Below, piece by piece: positions 56,164 to 64,000 of a DNA stretch of 64,000 nucleotides. Source of the DNA: Caryophanales bacterium. Its GTDB lineage: Bacteria; Bacillota; Bacilli; CAJFEE01. The notes under the pieces were generated by a model that saw only the letters and a list, made by a program, of their open reading frames with translations, ran no database searches and was not told the DNA's origin. The translations under genes were made by a program, and so were the position numbers. The stretch spans positions 1 through 64,000 of the forward strand of contig JAQSYP010000002.1 in assembly GCA_029256085.1 (NCBI GenBank). Direction: 5' to 3'. Each line of letters starts with the position of its first letter. The first letter of the stretch is position 1.

Positions 56164-57051
56164 TTAATTCACCGTCCTTTTGGTAATCCAATTGACCCAA
56201 GACTTTAATCCAGACATTAACATATAAAATGGTAAAAGTAGCAGAGAGATTGAAACAATTAATGGTGTAGAATCAAAATGATGAATGTTAATAGAAACAT
56301 TGCTTACGAATCTCATAATTCCGTAAATATTAAATAAATTTTCTAATATAAATAAATTTGATATTAGGAATAAGAAAATAATTTTACTTTGATGTATTAG
56401 ATGAATCGCAATATTTCTAGTCATATGCACAAAGAAAATATATGTTTTACTTAACCCTTTTGCTTTAGCGAACTCAACATAAGTTTTGTCTGCCTCAGAT
56501 TCTATAAACGTCAAAACCATCTGAAATAATTGAACAGTAGGAAGAATAGTTAAGCATAATATTGGTAAAAAGTATGCTTTATTTTCATTGAAAGTTATTA
56601 TTGTAAATGGCATTACCTTAAACTGCTTTGCGATAGCTATAAAAAGTAGTTGTATGCAAATAATCATCATTACATCCGGAACTGAGTTTAATGCAAGGCT
56701 TATCCACCTAATTACTCTTTGAAGCTTCCCTTCTCCTATATAGTAAATATAGGCAGAAAGTATCGAAATAGTAATTGCCAACATAATACTAGAACTTAAG
56801 ATTGTAAGCGAGTATGCTAGCCGTTCCCATATTTCTGGAAACATCAAAGATTCAACTTGTTTATAGTAATTTATAAATCTTAAGTAAGTTATATCAGAAG
56901 GATTTTGAATTTTGATAAAAAAATCACCGATCGAACTTAAAAAGTTTGATACATTAAATGTTGGTAACCCTTTATCTATTAATAAGTTAGGCAGATTGCA
57001 AATAATAACAATCCCAATCAGTAAAAGTAATAAGTCTCGGAAAAATCTCAA
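56164..57051 (-). CDS. ABC permease, oligopeptide/nickel (OppB-like) type
   Basis: 295 residues, six membrane helices; coupling region DKTYVEFAKAKGLSKTYIFFVHMTRNIAIHL resembles the OppB EAA loop. The first helix starts right at the N-terminus (FRDLLLLLIGIVIICNL). Initiation at TTG 57051; AGGAG is 13 bases upstream and GGTGGGG closer. Preceded by a terminator-like hairpin (57084-57101), so expression may be attenuated. Confidence 0.7.
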   Translation of the reverse strand: MRFFRDLLLLLIGIVIICNLPNLLIDKGLPTFNVSNFLSSIGDFFIKIQNPSDITYLRFINYYKQVESLMFPEIWERLAYSLTILSSSIMLAITISILSAYIYYIGEGKLQRVIRWISLALNSVPDVMMIICIQLLFIAIAKQFKVMPFTIITFNENKAYFLPILCLTILPTVQLFQMVLTFIESEADKTYVEFAKAKGLSKTYIFFVHMTRNIAIHLIHQSKIIFLFLISNLFILENLFNIYGIMRFVSNVSINIHHFDSTPLIVSISLLLLPFYMLMSGLKSWVNWITKRTVN

Positions 57052-57083
57052 ATCCCCACCTGCTCTCCTTTATTTTAAAGAAA

Positions 57084-57177
57084 ACTCGGCGATTGCCGAG
57101 TCTTAAGGCGACGGCAGAGCCGTAGTTGCACTTATGCGTTAGTAAAGTATGAACTACGCAGATGTTTATACTTTACT
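57084..57177 (-). promoter_or_regulatory. Structured leader or repeat with three hairpins and a possible pseudoknot
   Basis: Arms pair at 57084-57090/57095-57101, 57111-57115/57119-57123 and 57141-57150/57168-57177. In addition 57121-57127 can pair with 57152-57158, which lies in the loop of the third hairpin, giving a pseudoknot. On the minus strand the 57084-57101 hairpin is followed by TTTTCTTT and then the permease binding site, as in an attenuator. It could also be a dispersed intergenic repeat. Confidence 0.5.
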
Positions 57178-57191
57178 TTTAGCCAAAAAAT

Positions 57192-57230
57192 AAAAACAAC
57201 CTCAAAAAAAGTCTCAAAGAAGTTGTTTTT
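57192..57230 (-). terminator. Terminator after lrgB
   Basis: A nine-pair perfect outer stem (57192-57200 with 57222-57230); on the minus strand the distal arm runs into TTTTTATTTTTT. Confidence 0.7.
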
Positions 57231-57245
57231 TAGTCTAGTAGAGTA

Positions 57246-57929
57246 TTATATCACTTTAAAGATAATCGGTATTATAAAAGAAGTAACTATCGCTGCTATT
57301 CCCATTGCAACCCCTGCAATTGCTCCTTGCAGTTCACCTTCAGTTGCAGCCTGTGCAGTACCTTGGCCATGTGAGATAGTACCGAGTGCCAGCCCTCTAG
57401 CTAATGGACTATTAATCTTACATCGGTCCATAATCCAAGGTCCAAGCATACTCCCCGATACACCAGTCATTACTACAAAAGCTGCTGCTAGGGCAGGATC
57501 TCCTTGAATACCCATAGTTACTTCAACAGCAATTGGTACAGTAATAGATTTTACACTAATAGAAGCTAATAATACTTGCCCTACTCCAAATAATTGAAGA
57601 ATAAAAATAGCTGAAACTATTGTACTAACTGTACCAATAATTAGTCCAAAACTTGCAGAAATTAGGTTTTTAAGTAATATTTTTCTATTTTTATATAGTG
57701 GTACAGCAAGAGCCACAGTAGCTGGTCCGAGTAAAAATGTCATTATTTCCTTTGCAGGCTCATATTGTTTATAGCTAATATCAGCCAACAATAAGATCGT
57801 TATAATTACCGTAGTAGAAAAGAAAACGGGTGTGGTAAAAGGTGATGGATATTTTTTTCCAACTATTCCACTCGTTAAATAGGCGCTTAGAGTAATTAAA
57901 ATGCAAAATAGTAAAATTGCTAGTTTCAT
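57246..57929 (-). CDS. lrgB: LrgB-type antiholin-like membrane protein
   Basis: 227 residues, about seven membrane helices, with LGPATVALAVPLYKN, KSITVPIAVEVTMGIQGDPALAAAFVVMTGVSGSMLGPWIMD and ARGLALGTISHGQGTAQA, all typical of LrgB/CidB/YohK. Partner of LrgA in control of murein hydrolases or pyruvate flux. Its start lies 22 bases after the lrgA stop. Confidence 0.9.
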   Translation of the reverse strand: MKLAILLFCILITLSAYLTSGIVGKKYPSPFTTPVFFSTTVIITILLLADISYKQYEPAKEIMTFLLGPATVALAVPLYKNRKILLKNLISASFGLIIGTVSTIVSAIFILQLFGVGQVLLASISVKSITVPIAVEVTMGIQGDPALAAAFVVMTGVSGSMLGPWIMDRCKINSPLARGLALGTISHGQGTAQAATEGELQGAIAGVAMGIAAIVTSFIIPIIFKVI

Positions 57930-57951
57930 TTCTTGTTGTTTCTCCTTGTTG

Positions 57952-58299
57952 TTAAGATAGTTTTTGCGCAGTATAGCCTGTAGCTATAAATCCAACAATT
58001 AAACTCCCAAGAATCGCAAAGATAAATGCAACAAAGTTATCAAATATCACACTACCTAAAGCCATTAATCCAACAGCGATTGGAATAAAAAAGAAAGCTA
58101 AATGTTTAATTAATAAACTACTACCTGAATCAACATATTTAATTGGAATAACACGCGTAACTAAAAGTATGAATAAAATTATCATTCCAAGTACATTCCC
58201 TGGAATTGGGATTTGTAGAAACCCTACAATCTTGTAACTAATTTCATTAATTACCCAGAAAAAGAAAATTTGTAAAACAATAAAAATTGCATTTTTCAT
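57952..58299 (-). CDS. lrgA: LrgA/CidA-type holin-like protein
   Basis: 115 residues with four membrane helices: FLQIPIPGNVLGMIILFILL and LLIKHLAFFFIPIAVGLM are family landmarks. Small membrane protein acting with LrgB. No LytSR two-component genes are visible here. Confidence 0.9.
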   Translation of the reverse strand: MKNAIFIVLQIFFFWVINEISYKIVGFLQIPIPGNVLGMIILFILLVTRVIPIKYVDSGSSLLIKHLAFFFIPIAVGLMALGSVIFDNFVAFIFAILGSLIVGFIATGYTAQKLS

Positions 58300-58320
58300 A
58301 TGTTGTGTTTCTCTCCTAAA

Positions 58321-59052
58321 CTAGTTTATACCATGAAATGCTTTGAGTAAAAATTCCTTCTCCGGCACTTTATCATAGGATTTAATTAGGTCAATTCGAT
58401 TATATTCAGCTTGCAAGTATTCAACATTAATATCACATTTATTAATTTCAACTATTGCATATCTAGCATATGGAGCTGGATTACATCCTAAAGAGCCAGG
58501 ATTTAAGTATATTTTTTGTTCTGAAATGAAGAAATGTTTTGGGTGATGGTGTCCAAACATAATTAAATCATGATTGCATTTTTGAAACAACTTTTCTAAA
58601 TTTTCTAAGGCTGGTTCAACAATATCACTATATGGATTATAATATGATTTCTTCAATTTTTCCTCTTCTATATTATAATGTGTAGCTAATATATTAATAT
58701 CGGTATATCTTTTTTCTATAAAAAGCGGTAGCTCCCGAAGGCTTTTAATATGACCTTTATCTAAAGTTTTGTACACCCAACCATGATGTCTTTTTGCATG
58801 CTCATGCCCTTTATGATGGTATTCCCCCGCTGCCAATGCAACTATCGCTTGATCATGATTGCCAGAAATTATTGTAATATCATCTAATGAAAAAATTCTT
58901 TCTAAAACTTCATTATGATTTGGACCTATTCCTACAAGATCCCCCAAGCAATATATGTGATCTACACCAATAGACTCGATTTCGGTAAGTGCTGCATCTA
59001 ACGCAAAATTATTTGCATGAATATCAGTAATTACTGCAAATTTGACCGTCAT
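58321..59052 (-). CDS. Metallophosphoesterase (YfcE/calcineurin-like)
   Basis: 243 residues. Metal-binding motifs in order: FAVITDIHAN (D-x-H), YCLGDLVGIGPN (GD), ISGNHDQ (GNHD), HYNIE, MFGHHHPKHF (GHxH) and LNPGSLG. Such enzymes act as phosphodiesterases or phosphatases on nucleotides; substrate not predictable. 21 bases before lrgA on the same strand, so perhaps cotranscribed with lrgAB. Confidence 0.9.
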   Translation of the reverse strand: MTVKFAVITDIHANNFALDAALTEIESIGVDHIYCLGDLVGIGPNHNEVLERIFSLDDITIISGNHDQAIVALAAGEYHHKGHEHAKRHHGWVYKTLDKGHIKSLRELPLFIEKRYTDINILATHYNIEEEKLKKSYYNPYSDIVEPALENLEKLFQKCNHDLIMFGHHHPKHFFISEQKIYLNPGSLGCNPAPYARYAIVEINKCDINVEYLQAEYNRIDLIKSYDKVPEKEFLLKAFHGIN

Positions 59053-59151
59053 CGCAATCAGCCCTTCCGGTTTCTATATAGTCTAGTTTATAATTCGGCA
59101 TAATTTTTTATGATATACTTTATTTATAACAGTTTTTTAAGGAGGTTACCA

Positions 59152-60033
59152 ATGTTAGAGCTTAATAACATAAGCAAAAAGTTTTATGAAAATATTGCTG
59201 TAAACGACGTATCACTGAAAGTTAATAAAGGTGAAGTCTTAGGGTTACTAGGTCGAAATGGCGCTGGTAAAACTACAACAATTAAAATGATACTTAATTT
59301 ATTAAAGACAGATAAAGGCGAAATTCTTTGGAATGGTAAGCTAATTAATACAAACAGACCAAAAATTGGTTATTTACCTGAAGAAAGAGGTCTATATGGT
59401 AAAACAACTGTTGCAAACCAATTAAGGTATTTTGCGGAATTGGAAGGTATATCAACTAAAGAGGCTAACCGTTCAATTGACTTGTGGTTAGAAAGACTAG
59501 ATATTCCTGAGTATAAAAACAAAAAAGCTGAAGAGCTATCAAAAGGGAATCAACAAAAAATACAACTTATTGCTGCCTTAATACATAACCCAGAATTAAT
59601 TATTCTTGATGAACCATTTAGTGGATTAGACCCTGTAAATACTTCAACATTATCGGAAGTTATTGAGGAACAAATAGTTCAAGGGAAAACAGTAATTTTA
59701 TCAAGTCATAGAATGGAAACAATCGAATCATTTTGTAAGAAGATTTGCTTGCTAAATAAAGGTGAAGTCATTTTATACGGTGACTTAGATAATATTAAAG
59801 ATTCGTACGGGTATCGCAATTTAATCCTAAAAGAGAACTACGAGGTCATTTCCATACTTAATAAAAGCAATGTAGTGTATTCTTTATCTCAAGGAGAAAT
59901 TTCAATTAAAGTTAAAAACGATTCAGAGGCCTTTACAGTATTAAACTTACTTAAAGATAATAATGTTAGTTTACAGCAATTTAAGTTCATCCCTCCTACT
60001 TTACATGATATTTTCGTAGAAAGGGTGTCATAA
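59152..60033 (+). CDS. natA: ABC transporter ATPase (NatA-like)
   Basis: 293 residues from ATG 59152, chosen because AAGGAGG lies just upstream; the frame extends upstream without a site. Walker A GRNGAGKTT (34-42), signature ELSKGNQQK, Walker B LIILDEPFSGLD, H-loop SSHRM. The C-terminal extension (~215-293) is typical of the Nat/DrrA group. Pairs with the next gene as an exporter, possibly Na+ or a drug/lipid. Confidence 0.9.
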   Translation: MLELNNISKKFYENIAVNDVSLKVNKGEVLGLLGRNGAGKTTTIKMILNLLKTDKGEILWNGKLINTNRPKIGYLPEERGLYGKTTVANQLRYFAELEGISTKEANRSIDLWLERLDIPEYKNKKAEELSKGNQQKIQLIAALIHNPELIILDEPFSGLDPVNTSTLSEVIEEQIVQGKTVILSSHRMETIESFCKKICLLNKGEVILYGDLDNIKDSYGYRNLILKENYEVISILNKSNVVYSLSQGEISIKVKNDSEAFTVLNLLKDNNVSLQQFKFIPPTLHDIFVERVS

Positions 60034-60034
60034 T

Positions 60035-61270
60035 ATGAATCAATTTCTTACTGTAATAAAATTCCACTTTTTAGAAGGTATTAAATCTAAAGGTTACTTA
60101 GTTATTATGTCAATTATATGCCTGGCTATAATTGCTGGCTACGGAATTGTTAACTACAATTCAAAAAAAGATGCGAAATCTAAAGACAAATATGTTGTTG
60201 TAAATACAACGCAATTTACGATTGATGAAAAAACAATAGAATCTACACTTGATGATGTTTCAATAATTAAGAAATCAAGTATGAGCTATAATGAAATTAA
60301 AAAGAGTTTACTAGATAACAAATCTAAAGGTGTTATTGTAATTAGTGAAGCTAATAATATTCCACAAGTAGAAAATTATTCAATATCTAGACCAAATCAA
60401 TCACTTACTGCACTAATTTCTCAACAACTGCAAAGTAAATATGTATATAACATAATTGAAAAACAGAATATAGATCCTAATGTAGCAAAACAACTATTTG
60501 CACAAGTAACTGTGAAAGATACTCAAGTTAAAAAAGAAGAAACGAAAGATACAGAAAAAACTTTCGGTATAGTCTACATATTTGTATTTCTAATGTACAT
60601 GTTTCTAATAAGTTTTGGGCAAGGCCTAGCACAGTCAATTACTGCTGAAAAATCATCGCGTGTTATGGAATTAATGTTAGCAAAAGTTAAACCATTAACA
60701 ATGATGTATGGAAAGATTATTTCTACGTTTCTTATGGCAATAGTGCAAATATTAGCAATTGGATGTTCATTCTCTATTGTTTATTTATTAGGATGGGTGT
60801 CAAAAGAAAAAATGCCATTGATGGGTATGAATTTAGATGTATCAGAGCTAAGTATTACGATTATAATTATGTTCTTAATATACTTCTTCTTAGGATATTT
60901 ACTATACGCAATGCTTTATGCTGCAGTTGGCGCAATGGCGAGTAGAATAGAAGATTTATCTTCAGTTTCTTTACCGGTTGTAGCATTAATTTTAGGGGCA
61001 TTTTTCATAGGTATGACCTCTCTACACGACCCGTCAGCAACTATAGTTAAAGTTGGATCGTATATTCCTTTCTTCACCCCTATTGTAACTTTTTCTAGGA
61101 TTGTTTCTGGAGCAGCTAATACTTTCGAAATCGCAACAACAATTTCGTTACTAGTTGTCACAATACTTATTCTAAACACTTTCGCTAGTAGAGTTTATCT
61201 AAATGGTGTAATGAACTATACAGAAAAATTCAGCTGGAAAAACTTTAAAATGCTAATAAGAAAAGACTAA
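60035..61270 (+). CDS. natB: ABC-2 permease (NatB-like)
   Basis: 411 residues. One N-terminal helix, a large extracytoplasmic loop (~40-175), then five helices with FGQGLAQSITAEKSSRVMELMLAKVKPLTMMYGKI, the ABC-2 signature of the NatB family. Starts one base after the natA stop. The 3' end (coding the last residues and the stop) lies in a 23-bp direct repeat that brackets a GC-rich element. Confidence 0.9.
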   Translation: MNQFLTVIKFHFLEGIKSKGYLVIMSIICLAIIAGYGIVNYNSKKDAKSKDKYVVVNTTQFTIDEKTIESTLDDVSIIKKSSMSYNEIKKSLLDNKSKGVIVISEANNIPQVENYSISRPNQSLTALISQQLQSKYVYNIIEKQNIDPNVAKQLFAQVTVKDTQVKKEETKDTEKTFGIVYIFVFLMYMFLISFGQGLAQSITAEKSSRVMELMLAKVKPLTMMYGKIISTFLMAIVQILAIGCSFSIVYLLGWVSKEKMPLMGMNLDVSELSITIIIMFLIYFFLGYLLYAMLYAAVGAMASRIEDLSSVSLPVVALILGAFFIGMTSLHDPSATIVKVGSYIPFFTPIVTFSRIVSGAANTFEIATTISLLVVTILILNTFASRVYLNGVMNYTEKFSWKNFKMLIRKD

Positions 61271-61457
61271 AACTAATTGAGTTGCATGTGTAATGAGCGA
61301 AAGGGCGCTTGACTCCTGCGGGAAAGCAGGCTAAGCAAGACCCCACAGGCGCTTGTTTTTTGCGCCGAGGAGGCTTACGAAACGCATGCGTTTCGCTGCC
61401 CGCGGAAAGCAAGCGTCCGAAAGCGAAGATCATTAAGAAAAGACTAAAACCTAATTG
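61257..61457. repeat. GC-rich palindromic repeat, copy 2, between 23-bp direct repeats
   Basis: The element (about 61281-61433) contains CGCTTGACTCCTGCGGGAA and GCCCGCGGAAAGCAAGCG at its ends plus inner hairpins, and shares these boxes with 40515-40615. It is bracketed by 61257-61279 and 61434-61457, 23 bases identical apart from one inserted C. The left copy covers the natB stop codon and the right copy leads into the natB terminator, so the element has separated a gene from its own terminator. Confidence 0.75.
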
Positions 61458-61466
61458 GTTTTAGTC
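61442..61466. terminator. Terminator of natB and of the convergent zinc-ribbon gene
   Basis: A 10-bp perfect stem (61442-61451 with 61457-61466) followed by TTTTTTT. It lies partly inside the direct repeat and inside the last codons of the minus-strand gene. Confidence 0.8.
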
Positions 61467-63329
61467 TTTTTTTGCACCAATATTTTTTATAAAATCTTCA
61501 GTAACTTCTTGAAAGTTTTTATAAATTTCTTTAGTTTCTTTATCACTTAATTTGTTAGCATTTAATGAATTTTCGGATGTTAGTAAAGGTATATTTACAC
61601 CTTTTTTTATTTTGTAATCTCGATTAAATATAAGTGAAATTGCAAATAAATCTACATTATCATCCTTAGCAGTGTCTACCCCTATGTTGAAAACAATATC
61701 CTCATTCGAAAAGTTTTTTTCTAGATTTTGATATAGTGTTCTATCGATAAAACCTTCAAATGTTGGAAGAGAAGTTCCGGTAGCCGTATTTGATTCAAAA
61801 GAGAAGTTGGTATGAGTTTTTACTGTATATTCATTAAGATTATCTCTACGAGTCACTGTTGAGAGAATTATAGTTTCTCTTTCATCACCAATATTAGTAA
61901 ACTTAAATCTGTTTTCAGTAAACTGACCATTATTTTTTTCATATACCTTACTCTCATACCTAAATTCTAGTTTCGAATTACTAATATCATTAATTGTCTC
62001 ACTGTTTTTTTCAATATTAACATAAGTAAATTTGTTATCTTCAATAGGTAAGACTAGCTCGCGTGCAATGATTTTTTTGTTTTTATCTAGATAAACCTTA
62101 TGAACTAAATCATCAGTAAAATTCACGTTTTTAATATTGTTTTTAGACTGATTAATTTGTTTTTTAAGGTTTTTAATTATTGATTCTCTACTAATCTTTT
62201 CATTATTTATTTTAACATTGTTAATACTTTCTAAGACTGCTAGACGTTTTTCTACTGTATCATATAATCTTGAATCATTTTCAAGGCGATCAAGCATCCT
62301 CGTAGCAATCTTTTTGAATTTCTTCTCATCAATTTTTATTTCAATTACATCACCAGTAATTGACTTGTCCTCAAAAACTAACTTTTGATCCTCAATAAGT
62401 TTGATATCCTTATTATCTAGCGCATTAAAGAATTCTTTTCCATAATCTGAAAGTAATACTACCTCTTCCCCACTAATTTGAATCCAAGGTGAGATTGAAT
62501 TATTATTTACAATGCTTACTTTTTCAGGACCAGAATAATTTTCATTAACATTTTTCAATGTATTGCCAAATTCATTTTTGGAAGTGTACAAGTACTTTTC
62601 ACCAAGAAGTTTAGTACTTAGTGCTACTCTATTACTATCCTCAATTAATTTTAGATTAAAAATTGTATTATCGGCGTTTTTTAATTTAATGTTTGAATAT
62701 AGCTTATTTTTCTTTGGGTCAAGGTTAGTGTTAAAATTAATCTCTGAATTTGATATTAATCCTTGGATCATTCTATAAATAATTTGTTCTTCGAAGTTGA
62801 GTTCGCCTTCAACCATAAAGTTTGCCTTGATAGTTCCTTTAAGGTTAGATGGCTCTGAATCAATCACTCGTTGAAGTTCTAGTTCCCTCTCAAACTTTTT
62901 ATTAAGGTCTTCGTGCTTCTCGGAAAAGTATTTTGATTCGGCCTTCAAATAAACATACTTTGGGGTGTTATACAAATATAGTAAGTAGCCAAGTGAAACT
63001 ATGACTATACAAAAGGCTAAACCTAAAATTATTAAAACCCATTTTTTCTTTTTTAAAAGATCAAGTCTCTTTCTCTCTTCCGCCGCTGCAGCTTCACGTT
63101 TTGCTTTATCAATTAACTGAGATTCATATGCTGATTTCTCCTCTAGAGTTGCTAAGTGAACATCCTTATAAAAAGTTTCATTTTTCGCAATCTCTTGGCC
63201 TACAAGATTCTCTTCCATTAGAGGGTCCTGAGCAATTTTCTCTATTATTTCTAAGTCGAAGCTCTCGCCACATACTTCACACTTATGTTGTACTTTTGTT
63301 CTTTCTGCTCCACAATTTGGGCAAAACAT
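61461..63329 (-). CDS. Zinc-ribbon membrane protein of the TcaA/YvbJ or DUF6583 type
   Basis: 622 residues. A zinc ribbon lies at the N-terminus (C3, C6, C17, C20), then a charged helix (~75-95, KREAAAAEERKRLDLLKKKK), one membrane helix (~97-116), and a ~500-residue outer domain rich in Lys, Asn and Glu with beta strands. The arrangement cytoplasmic zinc ribbon, single helix, large outer domain is shared with B. subtilis YvbJ and S. aureus TcaA; the outer domain suggests DUF6583, from memory. Role uncertain, perhaps envelope stress. Confidence 0.65.
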   Translation of the reverse strand: MFCPNCGAERTKVQHKCEVCGESFDLEIIEKIAQDPLMEENLVGQEIAKNETFYKDVHLATLEEKSAYESQLIDKAKREAAAAEERKRLDLLKKKKWVLIILGLAFCIVIVSLGYLLYLYNTPKYVYLKAESKYFSEKHEDLNKKFERELELQRVIDSEPSNLKGTIKANFMVEGELNFEEQIIYRMIQGLISNSEINFNTNLDPKKNKLYSNIKLKNADNTIFNLKLIEDSNRVALSTKLLGEKYLYTSKNEFGNTLKNVNENYSGPEKVSIVNNNSISPWIQISGEEVVLLSDYGKEFFNALDNKDIKLIEDQKLVFEDKSITGDVIEIKIDEKKFKKIATRMLDRLENDSRLYDTVEKRLAVLESINNVKINNEKISRESIIKNLKKQINQSKNNIKNVNFTDDLVHKVYLDKNKKIIARELVLPIEDNKFTYVNIEKNSETINDISNSKLEFRYESKVYEKNNGQFTENRFKFTNIGDERETIILSTVTRRDNLNEYTVKTHTNFSFESNTATGTSLPTFEGFIDRTLYQNLEKNFSNEDIVFNIGVDTAKDDNVDLFAISLIFNRDYKIKKGVNIPLLTSENSLNANKLSDKETKEIYKNFQEVTEDFIKNIGAKKD

Positions 63330-63515
63330 AGAAATGTCGCCTCCGATGCATTAAATTATTTAAACATAAAAATATCATACGGGATATTTCTTAACTATTC
63401 TACCTTTTTATACAAATTCACTTTCAATTAATCTACTAAATTAGTATTTATGATAAAATAGTATAAAAACATAATATTATTTATTTATTTTGTTTAAGGT
63501 GGGTATGTCTTAGAA

Positions 63516-64000
63516 ATGTCAGGTATTAAACTATCAAAATTATCTAAATTAGTCTTACAAATGAATAGCAAAGATCCTGAGCGTAGGTTTAATGCTATGT
63601 CAGAACTTCACGAAAATGATAGTTACTATTTAGAAGAATCTACTGTTATCCTTGCTTTAGGATTAGCTTCGGGGAAGTTTGAGAACTGTTCACTACACGA
63701 CTGGGACGATCCTAGCTACTGCATAATAACCTATATCCATTCTTATATTTTAACAAATCATTTGGATATCATAAAAGATTGCTTTGAAGATTATAGTCCT
63801 AGAGCAAAATCTTTAATTTTACATCAAATGTTGGAACTAAGTGATCTTGAATCAATTTCTTTTTTTGTTGATAATTTCGCAAAAGTACGTGAATTAGATA
63901 AAGAATTCTCACCAGAATTAATCTTAGCTTCCGAAAATGTAGAAGTTGCAAAAATTTTATTTCCTTTCTTATTACAATATTTAGACGATGATAAGTTAAA
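63516..64000 (+). CDS. N-terminal part of an unknown helical protein, cut by the window end
   Basis: The frame is open for 161 codons from ATG 63516 to the window edge. Begins MSGIKLSKLSKLVLQMNSKD and continues with paired helices (YLEESTVILALGLASG, LIILHQMLELSDLESISFFVDNF-like spacing), perhaps HEAT-like. AAGGTGGG lies 12 bases before the ATG, a long spacing. No family recognised. Divergent from the zinc-ribbon gene. Confidence 0.6.
   Translation, partial: MSGIKLSKLSKLVLQMNSKDPERRFNAMSELHENDSYYLEESTVILALGLASGKFENCSLHDWDDPSYCIITYIHSYILTNHLDIIKDCFEDYSPRAKSLILHQMLELSDLESISFFVDNFAKVRELDKEFSPELILASENVEVAKILFPFLLQYLDDDKL

Noticed and set aside
61245-61433. 62-codon minus-strand frame across the GC-rich repeat
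   Set aside because: Composition is that of the palindromic element; no binding site and no family resemblance.

Overview
The window is AT-rich DNA from an endospore-forming member of the Bacillaceae. The evidence is a GerA-type germinant receptor operon, CotF-family coat genes in the order seen around Bacillus subtilis yraG-yraF-adhB-yraE-yraD, a YutG-like protein, a CspB-like cold shock protein, Gram-positive ribosome binding sites and many U-tailed hairpin terminators. Genus and species cannot be fixed from the sequence alone.

Layout. (1) 1-10.5 kb: a WapA/RHS polymorphic-toxin locus on the minus strand. The main gene has a 107-bp deletion relative to a second, start-less copy of its 3' part at 1-1947, so its C-terminal tip is out of frame. 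A small membrane protein gene follows the tip in the usual immunity position. (2) 10.9-13.1 kb: a lone GIY-YIG nuclease gene and what looks like a scrap of a tRNA-Val gene. (3) 13.2-19.7 kb: a probable spore-surface glycoprotein island. Three proteins share one ~100-residue N-terminal domain, one of them carries a mucin-like run of about 28 Ser/Thr heptads, and three glycosyltransferase-type genes are interleaved. (4) tRNA-Val(GAC), then a PadR regulator and its HAAS/DUF1700-type membrane partner. (5) 21.8-37.6 kb: thirteen tightly packed minus-strand genes for an exopolysaccharide. They include a PelF-like transferase, a PelA-like GH114-type hydrolase, a deacetylase, two membrane exporters, two GT-C-like proteins, an ATP-grasp enzyme, coiled-coil proteins, and a membrane GAF/HD-GYP-like protein whose HD dyad is missing.

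(6) 38-40.4 kb: the adhB/yra coat cluster, in which adhB has an in-frame stop at codon 13. (7) 40.7-45.7 kb: a germinant receptor operon in the order A-C-B-B', with two B subunits. (8) 45.8-48.9 kb: a small unlisted membrane ORF, a lipoprotein and a secreted Ig-like surface protein. (9) 49-55.1 kb: housekeeping and transport genes (nitronate monooxygenase, Csp, LUD protein, AGCS and APC transporters, YutG). (10) 55.2-64 kb: two orphan ABC permeases, LrgAB, a metallophosphoesterase, a NatAB-like exporter, a zinc-ribbon membrane protein and a cut-off ORF.

The least explained signal is in the gaps. Four intergenic spacers carry short degenerate motifs repeated every 20-21 bp, that is every two helical turns. 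Two of these arrays use the same GGATTA motif in opposite orientation and bracket the whole exopolysaccharide operon. Other notable points are GC-rich palindromic repeats of one family (one inserted at the natB stop codon between 23-bp direct repeats), a strong AT-rich hairpin in the csp leader, and a possible pseudoknot-plus-terminator leader before the orphan permeases.
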